A program made the translations under genes and the position numbers. Shown here in pieces: positions 57,801-64,000 of a DNA stretch of 64,000 nucleotides; positions within the stretch are counted from its first letter, which is position 1, and each line of letters begins with the position of its first letter. The stretch comes from Bombardia bombarda. Lineage: Eukaryota > Ascomycota > Sordariomycetes > Sordariales > Lasiosphaeriaceae. Location of the stretch: assembly GCA_030512295.1 (NCBI GenBank), contig JAULSR010000004.1, positions 1,922,001-1,986,000 of the forward strand, in the 5' to 3' direction. A model generated the notes under the pieces. That model was not told the DNA's origin and did not search any database. It was given only the letters and a program-made list of their open reading frames with translations.

Positions 57801-60067
57801 CCACCCTGGTGATCCCAACTCCCAGTTCGGTTATCGACCACAGTTGCGTACATACATGTACATGTACACTACATGCCTCGAGCTAGCGTATTTTAGCTAA
57901 CTGCTGCACTCGTAGGATGTATCTGACAAGCAACTGAATCGATTCACAGACTGACCTCCTCGTCTGGACTTCTTGCCTATATGGCCGATGTGGCAAAAGA
58001 CAGAGCGCCGTTAAAAAAAAAATTACCAGGTGAAGGAAAAGACGTCGTCGGTGACAGGGCTTCAAGGCGAGCAAGGGAGAATCATCCGCCGTTAGACCGC
58101 CTCCACACTCGCCTAGATTTCATCCCAGGTGGCCGCATCTTGAGCGGCCATTTATCCCTCCACTCTTCAGGGGGGTCAATACGAGCGCCCGTTGTCCCCC
58201 TTTTCCCTCTACTCTCACATACCATAACTAGAGGGAGTAAAAGGTGTGGCTGAGCAGGCTACCTCTACGCAGAGCCTGACACTATTAACCACGCATCTAT
58301 CATCTACTCGATACCTGTCTACCCATTTTCTTCCATGTTTGCTTCAGTCCGCGGTGGGAACCCGGGGGAACTGCCCGTGGTCGGTCAAATTGCTGGGGTT
58401 TTGGCTGATTTCAACGTGGCATTTTAGCCTCTTCTCAAGTTCTCGCCCTCCTGGCCGCCTGTCCCCCATAGCATTGCCTGCCGCGCCAATTCCTGCACAG
58501 TAGCCTGAGTACTTCGCTTCAATGTTGGTATGCTTCGGGTTTTAGAGCCCACCACCACAGCGCCTTGATGTCTGGTTTCTGTCCTGTGCATATGCATCCG
58601 ACAGAATTCGATTCCTGGGGCATGATGGGCCGTTAAGCCATGGCCTTCTCTCTGTTAAAAAAAAACGGCTTTCCTTTTGCCCTTGAGACACCATGTCTCC
58701 CTGTTCGCAGATCGCTGCCGCGTCGTGATTGACTGTGGACCGAAAGGTGTATGTACGCACGCGTGTATCCGCTGCTGGTGGAGAGTCAACCCCAAATCGA
58801 TCCCATCCGGCTTTGCGGGCCGATCAGACTTGGAATATGACTGGGAGGTATGCGATGAAGTGGACCTTGAGAACGAGGCTTGCCTTTGTTCGCCATTGTT
58901 CGCCAAGTCATTATTGGTAGAAGAGCTGCCATTTCTCGTAAAACGACCTCCTATAGTTATTAAATAATCATGTATGTATGTATGCGAGGCGTCTCAGTTA
59001 GTGCTGTCATGTCTCAGTCTCCTGGTTTTCACACGGACAAGCCCCTTTTAATCACGGCCGCCACCACCAAGTGTCTCTCGTCAACTCCCTCTGGCAACCA
59101 GGATCCCGGCTGAGCTGCACGTAATTCCCATGCCTGACAGGTACGTCGCCTCGTGGCCTTGCAGTAAAGTTTCGGGGCGCTTAGGAGCTGAGAACTGCAC
59201 CGGCCATAATTTCGGAACATCTGCCGCCCCTGTCCGACCTGGCGTTTCCCACTCGTATGCCAGGTTGAGAAATCTCTTGTCTTTTTTTCTTCAATATTTC
59301 CCGTGCCGACTTCCTCGCTCTCAAGTGGACGAAATGTTTGTTTACAACGGTCTTCAGAGTGGGCCATGTTGACCATGTAAGGCCGAGTAGTACAAAGGCG
59401 AGTGTTCTTGGTACCGCTCCCAGATTGTTGACAAGCCGTCTGATCCGACCCATGATGAAGCGGCACACGGTCCGAATCTTGAATGACGTCCTGTCTGCTC
59501 CCTTCCCCTGTGTGCATATGTGACAAGCTAGTCTCCCCTTGAAGTCTACCTGGGGTATTTGTTTATACGGTCCTTTGTGGTAGTTGGGTTTCGAGCTGAG
59601 TACTTTGTGCAGTACTTTGTAAATATGACTCCATCCAGCTGCAATATTCAGGCACATACATGCAGTCTGGATGCTCCAAAAAAAAAAACAAAAAAAAAAA
59701 AACTTGCTAGCGAAATCCATTTCAAGGCCGTGTAGTCACAATAGCCACGACGGTTTGTATGTGATAATTACCTACCCATTAGCTAATATTTTCAAGCATC
59801 AATATCCTAAATGGTAAATCGGACTCATATAACAAGGGGTAGCACGCTTTTCAAGGGTACTTCTGTCATCCAAGATGCTTGCGGCGTTATAGCTCCATCT
59901 TGGTAATTTTCCATCGCGGACGATTGCTCTCGTCCAGGCTCAGACAAACTGTCTCAAATGTCAGTTCGGTTATCTTGGCATATCATAGCAACATAGAACT
60001 ATATCAAGCAACCACGGCCAGAATCTCAACATACCAAACTTCAGTTTTCACCCCATCATCCTTCCGG
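54824..60067. other. Long non-coding region upstream of the transcription factor
   Basis: 5.2 kb with no gene I can support. Frames reach 179 codons but overlap on both strands and carry no domain, splice pattern or biased codons. Features include clustered TACCTAGGTA-type short words (for example 56880-56955), paired TGAAGTTTACA words at 56076-56098, an A-rich run at 59679-59702 and AT-rich pockets. It may be regulatory, or may hold a long 5' leader or non-coding RNA. Confidence 0.45.
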
Positions 60068-62248
60068 TCACTTTCTCTGTAGTAATTCCATAACCTTTTT
60101 ATGACCTCTCTCCTTCGCCAACCCGGCAGGTGTCCCTTGTCGACAGCTCTTCCCTGCGTTGAGGCATAGCAGATCATCATATACCGCAGCTGCAACGAAC
60201 TGCTTTGCTCCTCTTCGCAGTAGCAGTTTTATGCTCTCGACCTGACCCAAGACAGCGGCGAAATGGAGGACGGTGGCGCCGCTCTGGTTTTGATGATTAA
60301 CATCAAAGACTGGGCGATGTGGCGCCCCAAGTCGTAATCGATTTCGCATGTCGTCTTTCTCACACTCGTCATCTCTGATGTCGAGAAGATAACGTAAGAT
60401 GGGGGGACGCGCAGCTGCTGGCCAAAGCAAATGCTCACCGGCAGCAGTCTGGGCATAAATATCTGCGCCATGTTTCTCGATCAGCAATCGTATTGTTGTG
60501 AGGTGTCCACCTTCCACAGCAAAGAACAGCGGCGTGTGGCCAGACCGAGTTCGTGTCTCAATAATCGTGTTGCTAGCGTGAGAGAGCATCAGCTCGACGG
60601 TGCTACCCAGGCCGAGGCGCGCCGCCTGATGTAAAGGCGTGGATTCAAGCCTGCCTTCGGGTTCTATTGCACTTGCACCTGCCTCGATAAGCAACTGGGC
60701 TATCTGGACATGCACAGGGCTCGTCTTGTTCTCCTGGGCTGCAGAAGCAGCACCGCTGCTGCAAACTTGCTGGAGAGCGCACCACAGAACAGGCTGACTG
60801 TTGAATCTGGAGTCGGGATTAGCGCCAATGCCGAGGAGTAGCTTGACAATCCCAGTATGGCCGCAATGGACAGCCAGCCCGAGAGGCGTGGAACCATCAT
60901 CGTTTGTGTGTTCAAGTGGTGCGCCAGCCTGAACCAGTAACTGCGCAATTTCGGCGTGGTCTTTTTGGGCCGCCATGTGCAGCGGAGTGTTGCCCGTCTG
61001 GCTGGAGTCATTTACATCGGCGCCGCGGGCCAAAAGCAACCCAACGATCTCCTTGTCACCGAGTGCCGAAGCCATGAGTAAAGGGAAATTGCCTCGTGTG
61101 CTGTGAAGACCTGGCGTGGCTCCGAACTCAATAAGAAGCCGGGCGATATCTGTACACGTCGAAGTGATTGCCACCATGAGTGGCGTAGAGTGTTTCATGT
61201 CCCCGTTGACGGCAGCCCCCCTTTCACAAAGCATCTTGACCATGCCTGTATCTCTTTTGGCGATCGCTAGCTGTAAAGCTGACTTACCGCCAGCCGTAGC
61301 CACCGCAAGCTGGGCACCGCAATCTATCAGTTGCGCGGTTGATCTTTGACGCGCTCTCACTACGGCATGTAGAAGGGGGTTTCGGCCCGCCTTGTCTCTG
61401 AGATCTAGACTTGCTCCATGACCACAGAGAGCCAAAATTGTATTGTCTTCTGGCGCCATCTCGGCAGCATAGTGGAGGGCCGATCGCCCTAATAAGTCCA
61501 CAGCGTCTACTTCGGCCCCGAGCTCACATAGTAATGCGATAAAGTCGTCGGGGAATCGATGTCTCACAGCACTAATGATGGCGGTCTCGTCATTTTTGTT
61601 CTTTGCCTCCAGATTTGCGCCTGCGAGAACCAAAAAGATAGCGGTATCAAACGAAGAAATAGCCAATGCCATGTGAAGCGGAGTTGAAGTTGAACCCGTC
61701 CTCATGATATTAGGATCAACCCGTTCTTCTTGGACGAGTCTGAGCACGGCGTCGGCATCGTTTCGACCAACGGCGTGATGGAGTTGCTCCGCAGACAGAA
61801 TCGAGCTGGATTGCGGGTTTTTTGGCCGCTTTTTCAGGCTGCTTAACAGCGACCTGATCTCAGGGCGATCCGATACCCGTGGGAGATTGATGGTTGCTCG
61901 AAGTCTCGGGGAAGTCAGGTATGCGGGTTTATCGGCATGCGGCAAGATGTTTCGGTGCACCAAGGAAGTCTTGGTAGCTAGAGAGGGAGGGGTAGGGACG
62001 GGTCCTGAAGAATCGGAAGAGAGCAAGCAAGGCTGAGCATGATTGTTCTTGATATGAGGGTCCTCGAGGTCAGGGTCTCTGCTGCGAGAGGGGTTGGTGT
62101 TAGCTCGCACAGTAGAGGATAGAGGCCAGCACACACACTTGTATGAGGTCTGCCAGATATGCCCAAGACGGGCGATGGAAATGGCGCGAGGAAGCGTTGG
62201 GAAGGGGACATGATGTGGGAGAGTGTGTGCCAAGTCCACTGTCAACAT
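60068..62248 (-). CDS. Large ankyrin-repeat protein
   Basis: A single exon of 726 residues. Residues 1 to about 150 are low-complexity and rich in Pro/Ser/Arg; from about 155 to the end there are some 14 divergent ankyrin repeats (for example TPLHMALAISSFDTAIFLVL, GNTPLHMAAQKDHAEIAQLL, GHTPLFFAVEGGHLTTIRLL). The C-terminus ends in a last helix (GHKKVMELLQRK). Ankyrin arrays bind proteins; no enzymatic, NACHT or membrane domain is visible. Unlike the small ankyrin protein at 4189-5061, the repeats are well diverged, so this is an old, stable gene. The ATG at 62248 is the first in frame, but translation might begin later because the first 150 residues are weakly protein-like. Confidence 0.82.
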   Translation of the reverse strand: MLTVDLAHTLPHHVPFPTLPRAISIARLGHIWQTSYKCVCWPLSSTVRANTNPSRSRDPDLEDPHIKNNHAQPCLLSSDSSGPVPTPPSLATKTSLVHRNILPHADKPAYLTSPRLRATINLPRVSDRPEIRSLLSSLKKRPKNPQSSSILSAEQLHHAVGRNDADAVLRLVQEERVDPNIMRTGSTSTPLHMALAISSFDTAIFLVLAGANLEAKNKNDETAIISAVRHRFPDDFIALLCELGAEVDAVDLLGRSALHYAAEMAPEDNTILALCGHGASLDLRDKAGRNPLLHAVVRARQRSTAQLIDCGAQLAVATAGGKSALQLAIAKRDTGMVKMLCERGAAVNGDMKHSTPLMVAITSTCTDIARLLIEFGATPGLHSTRGNFPLLMASALGDKEIVGLLLARGADVNDSSQTGNTPLHMAAQKDHAEIAQLLVQAGAPLEHTNDDGSTPLGLAVHCGHTGIVKLLLGIGANPDSRFNSQPVLWCALQQVCSSGAASAAQENKTSPVHVQIAQLLIEAGASAIEPEGRLESTPLHQAARLGLGSTVELMLSHASNTIIETRTRSGHTPLFFAVEGGHLTTIRLLIEKHGADIYAQTAAGEHLLWPAAARPPILRYLLDIRDDECEKDDMRNRLRLGAPHRPVFDVNHQNQSGATVLHFAAVLGQVESIKLLLRRGAKQFVAAAVYDDLLCLNAGKSCRQGTPAGLAKERGHKKVMELLQRK

Positions 62249-63540
62249 TTCGGCCGTCCATCTTTGACCAGATGGTGCCTAACGCGTTCGTCTTGGAGCA
62301 AATAAAGCGAGGTGAAGAAAGAATGCAGTAAAGTAAGAGAGCGGGCAACGGTCAAGGGAAGACATGATAGCCGACCGCGGCTCCCGCGAGTGGTCTCTGG
62401 GTTTTGGTCATGCTAGTGAAATAGGGAACAGCTGACCCGGGGAATATTGGTTGGTGGCTTCACGATGCCCATGGATCAGGCATGTTGGCCTTGGCCATAA
62501 CAGGCAGTGCTATTCCCAATGAGGCGGATGAAGCGTGGGCTGAAAGGCAAACAAGCCATGGGGGTTGATGGGGAGTTGGGGACAGAGGGAAAGGTTATTG
62601 AATCCTGTAATACTCCGCGCCGTTCCTGCCTGGTCTATGCTGGAAACTGCGCTAGACTCTACTGTGTACATCTAGAAACATAAGCTTTGGGCTCTCCATT
62701 GATCCCGCTCTGGAACTTGGAGGTACCTATTGAAGATGGGTAGGGTTTGGATTCTAACTCCCTCACTGCACTAGAATCCCAAGGAAGGGTAATGGACTAC
62801 CTTAGGTACTTGGACATGGGTTTTATGAAACAGTGGAGTGGGGCCTGCCTCCCTTTGAAATCTGGGGTGCGTTGTGTCTCTCCAATCATTTGGGGAGTTG
62901 GGGACAGCTTTGTCTTACAAAGCCCACCCCGCGGGGTGCGCATGTACTTTGGGCGGTATCTTATGGAAGAACAAAACACCGATTCAAAGCCACCCCTATC
63001 GTGCATGTATGAACCTCTCTTGGCCAGACCCAGGCCCCACGGAATACTCGCTAGAGCTAAGGTAAGGTAGGTACCTAAGGTACCTAGGTAATGCACCCAC
63101 CTTACCTGCAAAGCACTTCCACTCACCTGGCTTGGAGTTAATGTACCTAGCCGGGAGCGTCAATGACGCCCTGGCCCGCAGAATGAGGGAGCGGCACTCA
63201 GTCGTTGAACCTCTAGCGTGCACCACGGGCAACGTCCACACAGCAGCCTTCTCTGATGCCTTGAGCACACACGGCCCGCCTCTTAGCATCGCAGCCATCC
63301 ATCTAGTCATACCCACCTACCTAGTTGTCAGTTGTCATTATCTGAGCTGTCTTGGATACCTACGTGACATACCTAGCAAGCAGTATCATATTAAGCGACA
63401 CGGTGGCGGGCGTTCTGTGGACTAAGGTAGCAGGTCCGTCTGCGGATGCTGCGGATGCTGCGAAAGCTACAGTTGTTACGGGCGCTGCGCATTCTCCCCC
63501 ACAACACAACCGCGACAGTAACCGCATCAGCAGCAGCAAC
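62249..63540. other. Non-coding intergenic region between divergent genes
   Basis: 1.29 kb holding both promoters. Palindromic TACC/GGTA words are dense at 63060-63095. I see no further gene. Confidence 0.5.
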
Positions 63541-64000
63541 ATGACGACCCAGCCGCCATCCACGCCACCCCTTACACCCCAGTTCTGCTTCTCAACTGCC
63601 GCTTTTCGAGGTTTGGTCTCTCTCGTCTCTCCTATTTTTGCGGTTCATCACCTACTGACCACCAAAACCACCGACAGACTTTCTGCGGATATCGCGGAGT
63701 GCCATTGACGACCCCATAACACAGCACCTCAATGCCCTTGTTACCCCAGCGAGGGCGGGATTCGATCCTTCCTCAACATCGCAGCGAGGTGCACGACCGC
63801 TTTCCCGTCAGATAGACCCTCGCTCTTGTCAGGATTTCAAGAACCGGGTTTTGTTTCCATCGTGGCAGGCTCGGTCGCACGTTCTGAGTTATTGCGCATT
63901 GGTCGCCACAAGCCCCGACCCTGACGACCCAGAAGCGGCGCTTCGGGAGGCCGAGAAGGAGAGCAACCGGGAGAGGGTAGTGAATGAGAGGCTCGATCCG
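63541..64000 (+). CDS. MIX23: Cid2/Mix23-like protein, truncated by the window end
   Basis: Exon 1 is 63541-63610; exon 2 starts at 63678 and runs off the window, giving the first 131 residues. The joined protein reads TPQFCFSTAAFRDFLRISRS, then AIDDPITQHLNALVTPARAG, then IDPRSCQDFKNRVLFPSWQA and YCALVATSPDPDDPEAALRE. The Cys pattern, the IDDxIxxxLN segment and ID-x-x-x-C match the caffeine-induced-death-protein 2 / Mix23 family, whose members are mitochondrial intermembrane-space proteins in yeast. The intron has a CTACTGAC branch site and a GACAG acceptor. No presequence is present, as expected for such proteins. Family call is by memory of the motif order. Confidence 0.75.

Noticed and set aside
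59029..59720. Overlapping minus-strand frames of 165 and 179 codons
   Set aside because: They overlap each other in different frames, lack recognisable motifs and fall in a low-information intergenic stretch.

Overview
The window is nuclear DNA of a filamentous ascomycete (Pezizomycotina, most likely Sordariomycetes). The evidence is short GT..AG introns with CTAAC/CTGAC-type branch sites, a spliced tRNA-Arg, fungal gene families (DUF1996, UPF0643, a Zn2Cys6 factor, a Cid2/Mix23-like protein, a PET8-like carrier), and long AT-rich blocks with the signature of repeat-induced point mutation (RIP). The species cannot be named from sequence alone.

Layout. (1) 0-8.4 kb is a gene-bearing segment: a TauD-type dioxygenase, a RIP-degraded pogo-type transposon carrying a young solo LTR, a tRNA-Arg(CCG), a small ankyrin protein, and two divergent genes for secreted proteins (one unknown, one DUF1996). 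(2) 8.5-19.6 kb is an AT-rich nest of a Copia-type retrotransposon and two pogo-type elements (A, B). (3) 19.9-22.6 kb is a GC-normal island with a second solo LTR, a TA-flanked MITE-like element and one intact kinase-like gene. (4) 22.6-37.15 kb is a second AT-rich nest: a DUF3716-like relic, a Gypsy-type retrotransposon split by pogo elements C and D, a Copia solo LTR, and pogo element E, whose right end has largely escaped RIP. (5) 37.2-64 kb is ordinary gene territory: a short-chain dehydrogenase, a mitochondrial carrier of the S-adenosylmethionine-carrier type, UPF0643, eIF3h, S-adenosylhomocysteinase, a D-2-hydroxyacid dehydrogenase, a large Zn2Cys6 transcription factor with one in-frame stop, a 5.2-kb non-coding stretch, a large ankyrin protein, and the start of a Cid2/Mix23-like gene cut by the window end.

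Gene models were built by joining reading frames at visible splice sites. Exon boundaries for the dioxygenase, the DUF1996 gene, the dehydrogenases, the carrier, UPF0643, eIF3h, SAHase and the transcription factor keep phase and restore family motifs. SAHase has a 13-nt last exon that a naive reading frame misses.

The genes do not form one pathway. The only functional link is loose: SAHase recycles the by-product of SAM-dependent methylation, and the carrier 6 kb away resembles the mitochondrial SAM importer. I did not find a convincing new biological system. The most unusual signals are the doubled GC-rich motif in the termini of two unrelated pogo-type families with varying copy number, the strongly uneven RIP along element E, the intact kinase gene stranded between two RIP blocks, and the premature stop in the transcription factor.
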